A DNA stretch of 64,000 nucleotides from Maribacter zhoushanensis (GTDB lineage Bacteria > Bacteroidota > Bacteroidia > Flavobacteriales > Flavobacteriaceae), in the NCBI RefSeq assembly GCF_029350975.1, contig NZ_JARKMR010000001.1, positions 1,364,001 to 1,428,000 on the forward strand. Reading direction: 5' to 3'. The notes under the pieces were generated by a model, which was not told where the DNA came from, searched no databases, and saw only the letters and a program-made list of their open reading frames with translations. The position numbers and the translations under genes are program-made. This document shows, piece by piece, positions 37,309-47,931 of this stretch; positions within the stretch are counted from its first letter, which is position 1, and the number at the start of each line of letters is the position of its first letter.

Positions 37309-38190
37309 ATGTTTTTACTCCGTAAAATTTATCCTATTGTGATGATAGGGTTAGTAGCTGTTACATTTACCTCATGTGATGGTCTTTTTAAGAAAGATGA
37401 AGAAAAGAAGGTCATTGCAAGGGTAGGCGAGTCTTTTTTGTATGAAGATGACCTAGCGCCGTTAATCACGGAAAATATGACAAAGGGTGACAGTGCTTCT
37501 TTTGCTGTCAACTACATAAATAATTGGGCCTCTAAACAATTGTTACTTTCTAAAGCCAAAATTAATTTGTCTGAAGAGAAACTGGCGGAATACAATGCCT
37601 TGGTAGATGATTATAGAACTGAGTTGTATACAAGTGTTTATAAAGAGGCATTGGTTGCACAAGCTACAGATTCGGTAATTACTGATGAGCAATTGAATGC
37701 ATTCTATGAGAACGCCAAAGAGAATTTTAAATTAAAAGAACAGATTGCAAGAATTCGTTTTGTTGCCCTTCCAAAAGGATTTTTAAATCAAGATGAAGTA
37801 GGTAAGCGTTTAAAAAGATTTAAAAAAGATGATGTTAGGTATTTAGATTCTGTTGGTATTCAGTTTACTAAATTGAACTTTAATGACTCTATTTGGGTAC
37901 GCTACACTAGAATATTTGAAGAAATACCTCCAATTACCCCAGACAATGCCAATAAGTACTTAAAAAATTCACAATTTTTTGAATTAGAGGATTCAATCGG
38001 GGTATATTTGGGAAAAATAGAGGAAACTAAAGATGTTAACGATGTTGCGCCTTTGTCCTTTATTAAACCTACAATTGAACAAGTTTTATTAAGTCGTAGA
38101 AAAATGGACTACCTACGCAAATTAGAAACTGAATTATTAGATGAAGCAATCAAGGATAATGAATTTGAAGTTTTCGAAAACAAAAAATAG
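37309..38190 (+). CDS. Lipoprotein of the PpiC/SurA-like foldase family
   Basis: From the ATG at 37309 the 293-residue protein has a lipoprotein signal (lipobox TFTSC, Cys23) and a SurA_N-like helical region (YEDDLAPLI, NNWASKQLLLSKAKINL). The C-terminal half lacks an obvious parvulin core, so it is more likely a chaperone partner than an active isomerase. The open frame extends upstream to 37192, but a perfect promoter at 37256-37286 rules that start out. Its 3' end overlaps the next, SurA-like gene, so the two are coupled, probably for outer-membrane protein folding. Confidence 0.8.
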   Translation: MFLLRKIYPIVMIGLVAVTFTSCDGLFKKDEEKKVIARVGESFLYEDDLAPLITENMTKGDSASFAVNYINNWASKQLLLSKAKINLSEEKLAEYNALVDDYRTELYTSVYKEALVAQATDSVITDEQLNAFYENAKENFKLKEQIARIRFVALPKGFLNQDEVGKRLKRFKKDDVRYLDSVGIQFTKLNFNDSIWVRYTRIFEEIPPITPDNANKYLKNSQFFELEDSIGVYLGKIEETKDVNDVAPLSFIKPTIEQVLLSRRKMDYLRKLETELLDEAIKDNEFEVFENKK

Positions 38191-39622
38191 TATTTACATA
38201 GGTGCAGTTTTACTATTCTCAGGTATAGCAACCGCACAAGATTCTATACCAAATGTTACGGCTAATGAAGCTGAGCCAATGGAAGTTATAGCAGAAGCTA
38301 GCCCAATTAAAAACGACTCCTCTATTAATTTCAAAAAAATTAAGCTTGATGGTATTGCCGCTGTTGTTGGTGATTACGTAATCTTGGATTCTGATATAGA
38401 GAAAACATTGATTGATCTTAAAAGTCAAGGTGCAGCTACAGAAGATATTACCCATTGCGGACTTTTAGGTAAGTTGATGGAAGATCGTTTGTATGCTAAC
38501 CAGGCTGTTCAAGATAGTATTTTGGTTTCGGATGATGAGGTAAACGCAACCGGTGACCGCCAACTACAATCTTTGGTACAACAGATCGGTTCTATGGAAA
38601 AGGTATTGAAATACTATAAGAAAACCGACGAAGCTAGTTTTCGAGACGAACTTTATAAAATTAATAAATTACGTATGCTTTCTGAGCGTATGCAACAAGA
38701 CATAATTAAAGAGATTGAAATTACACCTGAAGAGGTTCGTCAGTTCTTTAATAAGATTCCAGAAGATGAGCGTCCGGTATTTGGTGCTGAATTAGAGATT
38801 GCACAGATTACCAAAGAGCCAGAACCATCTGAAGAAGAAAAACAAAAGGTTATTGATAAGCTGAATCAGATCAAGGCAGATGTTGAGGATAACGACTCTA
38901 GCTTTAGTGTAAAGGCAATTCTATATTCTCAAGATCCGGGATCTAAATCTAAAGGTGGTTTTTATAGCATTACAAAAGACACTGGTTTTGATAAGAAGTT
39001 TAAAGATGTAGCCTTCAGTTTAAGAGAGGGTGAAGTTTCTGAACCTTTTGAAACTATTTTCGGTTTCCATATCATCTACATTGAAAAGATTAGAGGTCAA
39101 GAGCTAGATTTGAGACATATATTGATACAGCCAGAAATATCTCAAAACGTAATGGACGAGGCTAAAGCCGAGTTGGATAGTATTCGTAAGAAAATTATTA
39201 ATGGTGAATTTACTTTTGCCGAGGCTGCTTTAAATTTCTCTGATGAGAAAGAAACGAAATTTGATGGCGGATTGCTACGTAACCCGGTAAACTTCGATTC
39301 TAAATTTGAGTTGACCAAAATGGATCCTACATTATACAATCAAGTACAGAACTTGAAGGATAATGAGATTACATATCCTGTGTTAGAAGAAGATCCAAGA
39401 GGTGGAGCACCTAAATATAAAATTTTAAAGATTACAAATAGGTATGACGAGCATGTTGCCGATTTCTCTAAAGATTATACGAAGATTCAAGAATTGGCGC
39501 TTACGGAAAAGAAATACAATGCCATTAAAAAATGGATGGATGAGCATATAGAAGATACTTATATTAGTGTTAACGATGAGAACAAAGATTGTGAGTTCGC
39601 TAATAACTGGGTAAAAGAATAA
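38159..39622 (+). CDS. Periplasmic peptidylprolyl isomerase (SurA-like)
   Basis: The 487-residue protein has a signal peptide (YIGAVLLFSGIATAQ), a SurA_N region and two parvulin domains. The first is around residues 215-320 (YSQDPGSKSKGGFYSI; FGFHIIYIEKIRG) and the second around 325-430 (LRHILIQPEIS; NFSDEKETKFDGGLL). I chose ATG 38159 because it leads directly into the signal peptide; the frame also contains an earlier ATG at 38141. The role is folding of outer-membrane proteins. It overlaps the preceding gene by 32 bp and precedes the moxR gene by 4 bp. Confidence 0.88.
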   Translation: MNLKFSKTKNSIYIGAVLLFSGIATAQDSIPNVTANEAEPMEVIAEASPIKNDSSINFKKIKLDGIAAVVGDYVILDSDIEKTLIDLKSQGAATEDITHCGLLGKLMEDRLYANQAVQDSILVSDDEVNATGDRQLQSLVQQIGSMEKVLKYYKKTDEASFRDELYKINKLRMLSERMQQDIIKEIEITPEEVRQFFNKIPEDERPVFGAELEIAQITKEPEPSEEEKQKVIDKLNQIKADVEDNDSSFSVKAILYSQDPGSKSKGGFYSITKDTGFDKKFKDVAFSLREGEVSEPFETIFGFHIIYIEKIRGQELDLRHILIQPEISQNVMDEAKAELDSIRKKIINGEFTFAEAALNFSDEKETKFDGGLLRNPVNFDSKFELTKMDPTLYNQVQNLKDNEITYPVLEEDPRGGAPKYKILKITNRYDEHVADFSKDYTKIQELALTEKKYNAIKKWMDEHIEDTYISVNDENKDCEFANNWVKE

Positions 39623-39626
39623 ATAT

Positions 39627-40580
39627 ATGTCAGACGTTGCAGCAATAGAACGCCTAGTAGTAAAACATGCTGAGCTTAAAAAGGAAATAGCCAAAATCAT
39701 TGTAGGTCAAGATGAGGTTATTGAACAGATTTTGCTTTCTATTTATTCAGGTGGTCATTCATTGCTGATCGGTGTGCCGGGCTTGGCAAAAACCTTAATG
39801 GTAAATACCATTGCCCAAGCTTTGGGTCTAGAGTTTAAAAGAATACAGTTTACACCAGATTTAATGCCAAGTGATATTCTTGGTAGTGAGGTTTTAGATC
39901 AGAATAGGAATTTTAAGTTTATAAAAGGTCCTATATTCTCTAATATAATTTTGGCAGATGAAATTAATAGAACTCCGCCAAAAACTCAGGCAGCACTTTT
40001 AGAGGCTATGCAAGAGAGAGCGGTTACTATTGCCGGGCATCAACATAAATTAGATTTGCCATATTTTGTTTTGGCAACTCAAAACCCAATTGAACAAGAA
40101 GGAACATACCCGTTGCCTGAGGCTCAGTTAGACCGTTTTATGTTTGCCATAGAATTGAAGTACCCATCTATAGCTGAAGAAATTCAGGTGGTTAAAAATA
40201 CTACTGCAGATAGAAAACAGGTAATCAATCCTTTATTTAATGCTCAAGACATAATTGATATTCAAGACCTGGTACGTAGAGTACCGGTAGCAGGTAATGT
40301 TGTTGAGTATACCGTAAAATTGGTGAATAGTACAAGGCCTAATTTAGACTCTGCTTCAGATTATGTTAAGCAATACTTAGATTGGGGAGCAGGACCAAGG
40401 GCATCACAAAACCTTATTTTGGCAGCTAAGGCAAATGCTGCCGTTCATGGAAAATTTTCTCCAGATATTGAAGATGTACATGCCGTAGTAAAAGGTATAC
40501 TCCGTCATCGTATCATTAAAAACTACAAAGCTGAGGCAGAAGGTATCAGTGAAGAGGATATTATTGATAGGTTACTTTAA
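39627..40580 (+). CDS. MoxR-family AAA+ ATPase
   Basis: The 317-residue AAA+ protein has Walker A GVPGLAKTLM, Walker B LADEINRTPPKTQAALLEAM, sensor 1 ATQNPIEQEGTYPLPEAQLDRF and an intact arginine-finger region. MoxR proteins act as chaperones maturing partner complexes, often with DUF58 and von Willebrand proteins. Those partners are not adjacent here. Instead the gene ends an operon with two foldase-like proteins, which suggests a role in envelope-protein maturation. Confidence 0.92.
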   Translation: MSDVAAIERLVVKHAELKKEIAKIIVGQDEVIEQILLSIYSGGHSLLIGVPGLAKTLMVNTIAQALGLEFKRIQFTPDLMPSDILGSEVLDQNRNFKFIKGPIFSNIILADEINRTPPKTQAALLEAMQERAVTIAGHQHKLDLPYFVLATQNPIEQEGTYPLPEAQLDRFMFAIELKYPSIAEEIQVVKNTTADRKQVINPLFNAQDIIDIQDLVRRVPVAGNVVEYTVKLVNSTRPNLDSASDYVKQYLDWGAGPRASQNLILAAKANAAVHGKFSPDIEDVHAVVKGILRHRIIKNYKAEAEGISEEDIIDRLL

Positions 40581-40949
40581 AAAACTACCACTTTTCTACA
40601 TTTTTCGAAGAAATTAAACAAAATGGCTATCATTATTGTTTGATATCTATCTACTTTATCCCTCATTTGAGAAAAAGTAACTAATCATACTTATTTAATT
40701 TTAAATGCGTTCTATATTACGTAATTTTACGAAATTGCGTTAACTTAATATTAATTAACAGATGACATTTGACATTGGTAAGTTTAGAGGAATATATAAT
40801 GTTCTAATTCAATAGCATATATTCTAAAAATCCTTTCAATCTGTTAATTTGTAGATATAATGATTCTCATTTCATAAACAAGTCTTCAGAGAGAAATTAG
40901 AAATCTAACTACATGTCTGCATCCAAATTAACAAACAAATTACTTTTTA
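40581..40949. other. Non-coding gap upstream of acnB with an inverted repeat
   Basis: The 369-bp gap contains no ORF. The only strong feature is the imperfect palindrome ACGTAATTT-TACG-AAATTGCGT at 40719-40740 (8 of 9 positions pair), about 210 bp upstream of acnB. It could be an operator. No full promoter consensus is visible. Confidence 0.45.
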
Positions 40950-43724
40950 ATGAGCATTTATAAAGATTACCTTAAGGAGATCGAAGAGCGTAAAAGTCAA
41001 GGTCTTCATCCAAAGCCAATTGATGGTGCTGAATTACTTAGCAAAATCATTGAGCAAATTAAAGATGTAGATAATGAGTATAGAGAAGATTCTCTAAACT
41101 TTTTTATCTATAATGTTTTACCGGGTACCACAAGTGCCGCAGAGGTAAAAGCAGTATTCTTAAAAGAAATCATTCTTGGTGAGTCAGTCTTAGAGGAGAT
41201 TACTCCAACTTTTGCTTTTGAACAATTGTCTCATATGAAGGGTGGTCCTTCTGTAAGGGTGTTGTTAGATATTGCCTTAGGTTCTAACGAGGCTTTGGCA
41301 AAACAGGCAGCTGAGGTTTTAAAGACTCAAGTATTCCTTTATGAAGCAGATACATCTCGTTTAGAAGAAGCTTTTAAAAGTGGAAATGCCATTGCTAAGG
41401 ATATTATTGAAAGTTACGCACAAGCGGAATTCTTTACTAAACTACCAGAGGTAGAAGAAGAAATAGAAGTAGTAACATATATTGCCGGTGTTGGCGATAT
41501 TTCTACAGATTTATTATCACCAGGTGGTGATGCACACTCTAGATCGGATCGTGAATTACATGGTCAATGTATGTTTGAGCATAACAAAGACATGCAAAAT
41601 GAATTATTGGCTTTAAAGGAAGAACATCCTGATAAGCGTGTTATGCTTATTGCCGAAAAAGGAACTATGGGTGTTGGTTCTTCTAGAATGTCTGGTGTAA
41701 ACAACGTGGCATTATGGACGGGTATTTCATCTAGTCCGTACGTACCTTTTATCAATATTGCACCAGTAATTGCCGGTACAAACGGTATTGCTCCAATATT
41801 CTTGACTACGGTTGGTGTAACCGGTGGTATAGGTTTGGACCTTAAAAACTGGGTAAAGCAAAAAGATGAAGCGGGTAACACAATAGTTGATGAAGATGGT
41901 GAGCCAATTCTAAAACAAATGTATTCTGTTGCAACAGGTACGGTGCTTACTATTAATACAAAAGAGAAAAAGCTTTATCACGGTAAAGTTGAATTAAAAG
42001 ATATTTCTGCAGCATTTACTCCACAGAAAATGGAGTTTATGAAAGCAGGTGGTTCTTATGCTGTTGTTTTTGGTAAAAAACTACAAACATTTGCAGCTAA
42101 GACCTTAGGTATAGATGTACCTCAAGTATATGCAACTTCTAAAGAAGTTTCTATTGAAGGGCAAGGGTTAACGGCTGTAGAGAAAATTTTCAATAGAAAT
42201 GCAGTTGGTACTTCCGGAGCTACGTTACACGCAGGATCTTATGTTCGTGCTGAGGTTAATATTGTAGGTTCTCAAGATACTACAGGTTTAATGACCTCTC
42301 AAGAATTAGAGATGATGGCCGCAACGGTTATTTCTCCAATTGTAGATGGTGCATACCAATCTGGTTGTCATACGGCATCAGTTTGGGATGATAAGTCTAA
42401 AGCTAATATTCCAAGATTAATGAGCTTTATGAACGACTTTGGTTTAATTACCGGTCGTGATCCAAAAGGGAAATATTTCCCAATGACGGATGTTATCCAT
42501 AAGGTACTTAATGATATTACGGTAGGGGATTGGGACATCATTATTGGTGGAGATTCTCATACACGTATGTCTAAAGGTGTTGCTTTTGGTGCAGATTCAG
42601 GTACTGTTGCCTTGGCGTTAGCTACAGGTGAGGCTTCTATGCCAATTCCAGAATCGGTTAAAGTGACCTTTAAAGGACAAATGAAATCTTATATGGATTT
42701 CCGTGATGTGGTACATGCTACACAACAGCAAATGTTACAACAATTTGGAGGCGAAAACGTATTCCAAGGTCGTGTAATCGAGGTTCATATTGGTACGTTG
42801 ACTTCTGATGAAGCATTTACGTTTACGGATTGGACGGCAGAAATGAAAGCGAAGGCATCTATCTGTATTTCAGAAGATGATACCTTAATTGAATCTTTAG
42901 AGATTGCAAAAGGTCGTATCCAAATCATGATAGAAAAGGGTATGGATAATGCAAAAGGTGTACTTAAGGGACTTGTTGATAAGGCAGAGACTAGAATTAC
43001 GGAACTTAAAACAGGAATTAAGCCTTCTTTAAGACCAGATGCAGATGCTAAATACCATGCAGAAGTAGTTATTGATTTAGATGAAATCGCTGAGCCAATG
43101 ATTGCAGATCCAGATGTAAATAATGAAGATGTTTCTAAACGTTATACGCATGATAATATTCGTCCATTATCTTACTATGGTGGTACTAAAAAAGTAGATT
43201 TAGGTTTCGTTGGATCTTGTATGGTTCACAAAGGGGATATGAAAATATTGGCTCAAATGTTGAAAAACGTTGAAGCGCAAAACGGAAAGGTTGAGTTTAA
43301 AGCTCCTTTAGTTGTTGCTCCACCTACTTACAATATTGTTGATGAGTTGAAAGCTGAAGGAGACTGGGATGTACTTGTAAAGTACTCAGGCTTTGAATTC
43401 GACGATAGCGCACCAAAAGGTTTGGCACGTACCAAGTACGAAAACATGCTATACTTAGAGCGTCCAGGTTGTAACCTGTGTATGGGTAACCAAGAAAAGG
43501 CAGAACCAGGAGATACGGTAATGGCAACATCAACTCGTTTATTTCAAGGTCGTGTTGTAAAAGATACTGGCGAGAAAAAAGGTGAATCATTATTATCATC
43601 AACTCCGGTTGTAGTATTATCTACAATTTTAGGAAGAACACCAACAATGGCAGAATATGAAGCAGCTGTTGATGGCATCGTTTTAACGAAGTTTAAGCCT
43701 TCTACAAAACAATTGGTGAGATAA
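40950..43724 (+). CDS. acnB: Aconitate hydratase B (bifunctional aconitase/2-methylisocitrate dehydratase)
   Basis: This TCA-cycle [4Fe-4S] enzyme of 924 residues shows the AcnB domain order. A HEAT-like N-terminal domain (about 1-160) is followed by the swivel domain (AGVGDISTDLLSPGGDAHSR) and the catalytic core (GGDSHTRMSKGVAFG; GSCMVHKGDM; GCNLCMGNQ with the cluster cysteines). The cluster ligands are intact. It has its own terminator. A second, unrelated-class aconitase lies 1.9 kb downstream. Confidence 0.97.
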   Translation: MSIYKDYLKEIEERKSQGLHPKPIDGAELLSKIIEQIKDVDNEYREDSLNFFIYNVLPGTTSAAEVKAVFLKEIILGESVLEEITPTFAFEQLSHMKGGPSVRVLLDIALGSNEALAKQAAEVLKTQVFLYEADTSRLEEAFKSGNAIAKDIIESYAQAEFFTKLPEVEEEIEVVTYIAGVGDISTDLLSPGGDAHSRSDRELHGQCMFEHNKDMQNELLALKEEHPDKRVMLIAEKGTMGVGSSRMSGVNNVALWTGISSSPYVPFINIAPVIAGTNGIAPIFLTTVGVTGGIGLDLKNWVKQKDEAGNTIVDEDGEPILKQMYSVATGTVLTINTKEKKLYHGKVELKDISAAFTPQKMEFMKAGGSYAVVFGKKLQTFAAKTLGIDVPQVYATSKEVSIEGQGLTAVEKIFNRNAVGTSGATLHAGSYVRAEVNIVGSQDTTGLMTSQELEMMAATVISPIVDGAYQSGCHTASVWDDKSKANIPRLMSFMNDFGLITGRDPKGKYFPMTDVIHKVLNDITVGDWDIIIGGDSHTRMSKGVAFGADSGTVALALATGEASMPIPESVKVTFKGQMKSYMDFRDVVHATQQQMLQQFGGENVFQGRVIEVHIGTLTSDEAFTFTDWTAEMKAKASICISEDDTLIESLEIAKGRIQIMIEKGMDNAKGVLKGLVDKAETRITELKTGIKPSLRPDADAKYHAEVVIDLDEIAEPMIADPDVNNEDVSKRYTHDNIRPLSYYGGTKKVDLGFVGSCMVHKGDMKILAQMLKNVEAQNGKVEFKAPLVVAPPTYNIVDELKAEGDWDVLVKYSGFEFDDSAPKGLARTKYENMLYLERPGCNLCMGNQEKAEPGDTVMATSTRLFQGRVVKDTGEKKGESLLSSTPVVVLSTILGRTPTMAEYEAAVDGIVLTKFKPSTKQLVR

Positions 43725-43749
43725 TCATTTAGCTTCTTTATAATATATT

Positions 43750-43781
43750 AAAAGTCCGAGTTTTTAGCTCGGACTTTTTTA
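43750..43781. terminator. Terminator after acnB, bidirectional
   Basis: AAAGTCCGAG (43751-43760) and CTCGGACTTT (43768-43777) pair around a 7-nt loop, flanked by A and T tracts. It lies between convergent acnB and the decarboxylase gene. Confidence 0.88.
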
Positions 43782-43829
43782 TTTTAAAATTTACTGACTA
43801 CTTAGTGTACTGGCAATTTTGCTTGTATA

Positions 43830-45272
43830 TCAAGCCTTCAATTTCCAATCTAAAAGAATCTCCTTTGCGAATGTTTCGCATTGGTTTAAGGTGTCTTTGA
43901 TATGTTTTAAAGTTGTATCCGGATTAATTAGACACATTCTAATGACTACTTGGTTTTGTAATATAGTGGTTACTAAAAGTGCTTCTTTAGAAGCCACGAC
44001 CCTTGCTGAAATTTCTTGATTTAACGTATCTAGTTCAGTTTCGGATAATTTTAATTCTAACGGATTGTATCTAAAATTAATAATAGCCAAAGTTGCTAAC
44101 GAAACAATTTCCCAGTTTGCACTTTCTCTTAATATATCTTCCGTCTTATCAGCTAGATCAATATTATACGTTACTGCCTGTTTAAAAGCATTTAGACCAT
44201 AAGTTTTTATAGACATATAAAATTTTAAGGCTCTAAACCTTCTAGTAAGCTGAATACCATAATCGTAAAAATTAATTTCAGACTCATTGCCTTCTATATC
44301 TCTTAAGTATTCTGGTTTTTCGCTAAAGGTATTGCTTAGCCAAGAGGAATCCTTTACTAATAAGCAACCGATTTCATAGGGTTGAAAAAACCATTTATGA
44401 GGATCTACAGTTAAAGAATCTGCACGTTCAATACCTTGTAATAGTTTACTGCCTTTTTTGGATAAAATTGCAGCGCCACCATAGGCGCCATCAATATGAA
44501 ACCAAAGTTTTTCCTTTTCACAAATATCTGCTAAGGTGTCTATAGGGTCTACGGTTCCTGTATTTGTAGTGCCTGCAGAAGCTATAATGCAAAAAGGTTT
44601 CTTGCCTTCTATTTTATCTTTAGCAATTTCATTTTTAAGTTTATTGATGCTTATTTTGAACTCTAGATCTGTGGGGACAATTTTAATTTGTTCTTTTTTG
44701 AATCCTAAAACCCTAATAGCTTTGATGTTGGACGAATGGGCTTGGTCAGACAAATAAATAATAGCATTAGAAAAGTCATCACCGCATTTTACTCTTCTTG
44801 CGGTAACTAAAGCTGTTAAATTAGCCATAGAGCCACCGCTTGTAAAAATTCCTCCGCCTTTCTTTATCGGGAAATTAAACATCTTTAAAAGCCAATTTAA
44901 GGTAACTATCTCTAGCTCGGCGGCAGCAGGAGAAACAATCCATCCGCCAGAAAAAATATTAAAACCTGTTGCTAGAGAATCGGAAATTGCGCTTATAAAA
45001 TTACTTGGTCCTGGTACAAATGAAAATGATTTTGGGTGACCGGAAATATTGGAGTTTGGTATTACATTGTCCATAACAAAGTTTAAAACTTCATCTGCAG
45101 GCATTCCCTCGTCCGGAGCTTCTTGTAAAAAAAGAGAATCCATTTCTTTTCTTGTAGCAATACTTACCGGGTTTTTATTTTCAATTTCTGTATAATGCTC
45201 AACAATGAAGTCTACAATTTTATAGCCGTAGGATTGCATTTCTTCTTTTGATAAATGGAATGGTGATGTCAT
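43830..45272 (-). CDS. PLP-dependent group II decarboxylase (aromatic-L-amino-acid type)
   Basis: The 480-residue pyridoxal-phosphate protein has the group II decarboxylase fold. The cofactor lysine sits in DPHKWFFQP, the substrate/PLP motif is HIDGAYGGAA, and the N-terminal segments SNISGHPKSFSFVPGP and GIFTSGGSMANLTAL are conserved. Relatives include aromatic amino acid, tyrosine/DOPA and diaminobutyrate decarboxylases, and I cannot pick the substrate. It sits alone between acnB and the second aconitase, on the opposite strand. Confidence 0.88.
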   Translation of the reverse strand: MTSPFHLSKEEMQSYGYKIVDFIVEHYTEIENKNPVSIATRKEMDSLFLQEAPDEGMPADEVLNFVMDNVIPNSNISGHPKSFSFVPGPSNFISAISDSLATGFNIFSGGWIVSPAAAELEIVTLNWLLKMFNFPIKKGGGIFTSGGSMANLTALVTARRVKCGDDFSNAIIYLSDQAHSSNIKAIRVLGFKKEQIKIVPTDLEFKISINKLKNEIAKDKIEGKKPFCIIASAGTTNTGTVDPIDTLADICEKEKLWFHIDGAYGGAAILSKKGSKLLQGIERADSLTVDPHKWFFQPYEIGCLLVKDSSWLSNTFSEKPEYLRDIEGNESEINFYDYGIQLTRRFRALKFYMSIKTYGLNAFKQAVTYNIDLADKTEDILRESANWEIVSLATLAIINFRYNPLELKLSETELDTLNQEISARVVASKEALLVTTILQNQVVIRMCLINPDTTLKHIKDTLNQCETFAKEILLDWKLKA

Positions 45273-45603
45273 GGAAATTTTTAATTTTTTGTAAAGTACA
45301 TGAAGTTTAAATCTTATAAAAGTTTGTAGAGGTTAAGATGAAAATTAGGGCTAATAAATATCCTTTTGATAAAAATAAACTCCATTAGTATGTGAAAAAC
45401 TAAGCTTGATATAAAGGTTTCAATATAAGTGTTTAGATAAATGAATTTTAATAGGTACTATTTTACGGCTAATTAGAGACGCTTTAGAACTTATATGTTT
45501 ACTTTTTATAATCATTCTTAATTTCATATGCGCTCTTAAAATCACCTTACATTTTGTATCTTGTACAGATAAGAAAGATTAACAATTTTTATAAATAGAT
45601 TTT
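45273..45603. other. Divergent promoter region between decarboxylase and second aconitase
   Basis: This AT-rich 331-bp gap has no ORF and no strong inverted repeat. A TATCTTG-like element near 45560 may be the aconitase -7 box but deviates from the consensus, so I do not call it. Confidence 0.3.
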
Positions 45604-47877
45604 ATGGCTTTTGACATAGATATGATTAAAAAAGTTTACGCTTCCATGTCGGAACGTGTAGACAAGGCAAGAGAGATAGTAGGTAAACCACTTACACTAT
45701 CAGAAAAGATTTTATATTCTCATTTATGGGATGGTAGCCCGACCAAAGCATTCACCCGAGGAAAGGATTATGTTGATTTTGCTCCGGATCGTATTGCTTG
45801 TCAAGATGCTACTGCTCAAATGGCTTTATTGCAATTTATGCAAGCCGGTAAGCCAAAAGTTGCGGTGCCGACTACAGTTCACTGTGATCACTTAATTCAA
45901 GCTAAAAGCGGTGCTACGGCAGATTTAAAATCAGCAAATACTACAAGTGCAGAGGTTTTTGATTTCTTGGAGTCTGTTTCAAATAAATACGGAATTGGTT
46001 TTTGGAAACCAGGTGCAGGTATTATTCACCAAGTGGTATTGGAGAATTATGCTTTTCCAGGTGGTATGATGATCGGTACCGATTCTCATACTGTTAATGC
46101 AGGAGGATTGGGTATGGTTGCTATTGGTGTTGGTGGTGCAGATGCTGTTGATGTAATGGCAGGCATGGCTTGGGAGCTTAAATTTCCAAAATTAATAGGT
46201 GTTAAATTAACCGGAACTATTTCTGGATGGACAGCACCAAAAGATGTGATATTAAAAGTTGCCGAAATTCTTACCGTTAAAGGTGGAACAGGGGCCATAG
46301 TTGAATACTTTGGTTCAGGTGCAAAATCTTTATCATGTACAGGTAAAGGTACCATTTGTAATATGGGTGCAGAAATAGGGGCAACAACTTCTACATTTGG
46401 TTATGATGAGTCTATGGAGCGCTATTTAAGAGCTACAGATAGAGCGGATATCGCCGATGCTGCAAACGAGGTGAAAGAGCATTTAACTGCAGATGCTGAG
46501 GTATATGCAAATCCAGAGCAATATTTTGATGAGGTTATTGAGATAGACCTTTCTAAATTAACGCCATTATTAAATGGTCCTTTTACTCCAGATTTATCTA
46601 CAAAGGTAGGTGATGACATGACAGAAAAGGCTACTTCTCATGAATGGCCGTTAATGGTTGAATGGGGATTGATCGGTTCTTGTACTAACTCTTCTTATGA
46701 GGATTTGTCAAGAGCTTCTTCAATTGCACAACAGGCAATAGATAAAGGAATTAAAATGAAAGCTGAACTTGGTATTAACCCTGGTTCTGAGCAAGTGCGT
46801 TATACAGCTGATCGTGATGGTATTCTTGGAATATTTGAAAAACTAGATGCCAAAATTTTTACCAACGCATGCGGACCATGTATAGGTCAATGGGCACGTT
46901 ATAGTGACCCTAAAAATGCACCTAAGAACAGTATAGTCCATTCTTTCAATAGAAACTTTGCCAAGCGTGCAGATGGGAACCCAAATACTCATGCCTTTGT
47001 AGCTTCACCAGAAATTACTGCGGCTATTGCTATCTCAGGTAGATTGGACTTTAATCCGATGACGGATAAGTTGATTAACGAGAAAGGTGAAGAGGTTATG
47101 TTTGACGAACCTACAGGATGGGAACTGCCTCCTAAAGGTTTTGAAGTGGAAGATGCAGGTTACCTTGCCCCAGATGAGGATGGTTCAGGTGTAGAGGTTA
47201 AAGTTTCTCCGGAATCTGAAAGGTTACAATTATTAGAGCCTTTTACCCCTATAAAGGACGAAAGTTTAATGGGAGCTAAATTGTTAATTAAAGCATATGG
47301 TAAATGTACTACGGATCATATTTCTATGGCAGGACCATGGTTACGATTTAGAGGGCACTTAGATAATATCTCTAACAACTGTTTAATTGGTGCAGTCAAT
47401 GCATTTGGTAAGAAAACCAACATGGTCAAGAATCAATTGAACGGAGAGTTTGGCGGTGTGCCAGATACGGCGCGTGCATATAAGGCAGCAGGTATAAGAA
47501 GTATAGTTGTGGGTGATCATAATTATGGTGAAGGTTCTTCACGTGAGCACGCGGCAATGGAGCCTCGTCATTTAGGTGTTGCTGCGGTTATTGTAAAATC
47601 TTTTGCACGTATTCACGAAACAAACCTTAAAAAGCAAGGTATGCTTGGGTTAACTTTTGACAACGAAAGTGACTATGACCTAATACAAGAAGATGATACT
47701 TTTAACTTTTTAGATATAGCGGAATTTGCTCCTGATAAACAATTGACCGTTGAGGTTGTTCATGCAGATGGTAGTAAAGATGTAATTAAAGTGAATCACA
47801 CATATAACGCCGCTCAAATTGGATGGTATAGAGAAGGTTCAGCTTTAAATGTTATAAAAAGAGAAAATGCCTCATAA
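45604..47877 (+). CDS. Aconitate hydratase, mitochondrial/Aco2-like class
   Basis: This is a 757-residue [4Fe-4S] aconitase of the class found in mitochondria and many Bacteroidota. Cluster-cysteine motifs [13 protein letters not shown] and [12 protein letters not shown], the [15 protein letters not shown] core and the swivel-domain motif [22 protein letters not shown] are intact. Only distant homology exists to AcnB. Having both in one locus suggests different conditions of use, for example oxidative stress or methylcitrate metabolism. A strong terminator follows. Confidence 0.96.
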   Translation: MAFDIDMIKKVYASMSERVDKAREIVGKPLTLSEKILYSHLWDGSPTKAFTRGKDYVDFAPDRIACQDATAQMALLQFMQAGKPKVAVPTTVHCDHLIQAKSGATADLKSANTTSAEVFDFLESVSNKYGIGFWKPGAGIIHQVVLENYAFPGGMMIGTDSHTVNAGGLGMVAIGVGGADAVDVMAGMAWELKFPKLIGVKLTGTISGWTAPKDVILKVAEILTVKGGTGAIVEYFGSGAKSLSCTGKGTICNMGAEIGATTSTFGYDESMERYLRATDRADIADAANEVKEHLTADAEVYANPEQYFDEVIEIDLSKLTPLLNGPFTPDLSTKVGDDMTEKATSHEWPLMVEWGLIGSCTNSSYEDLSRASSIAQQAIDKGIKMKAELGINPGSEQVRYTADRDGILGIFEKLDAKIFTNACGPCIGQWARYSDPKNAPKNSIVHSFNRNFAKRADGNPNTHAFVASPEITAAIAISGRLDFNPMTDKLINEKGEEVMFDEPTGWELPPKGFEVEDAGYLAPDEDGSGVEVKVSPESERLQLLEPFTPIKDESLMGAKLLIKAYGKCTTDHISMAGPWLRFRGHLDNISNNCLIGAVNAFGKKTNMVKNQLNGEFGGVPDTARAYKAAGIRSIVVGDHNYGEGSSREHAAMEPRHLGVAAVIVKSFARIHETNLKKQGMLGLTFDNESDYDLIQEDDTFNFLDIAEFAPDKQLTVEVVHADGSKDVIKVNHTYNAAQIGWYREGSALNVIKRENAS

Positions 47878-47901
47878 TTCAACAACTTAAAATTTGTGAG
47901 G

Positions 47902-47931
47902 AAAACTCCTGATATTAATCAGGAGTTTTTT
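47902..47931 (+). terminator. Intrinsic terminator after the second aconitase
   Basis: AAAACTCCTGAT (47902-47913) and ATCAGGAGTTTT (47918-47929) form a perfect 12-bp stem with a 4-nt loop and T tract. The hairpin covers the apparent GTG start at 47896 of the following frame, which argues for the later ATG. Confidence 0.88.
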
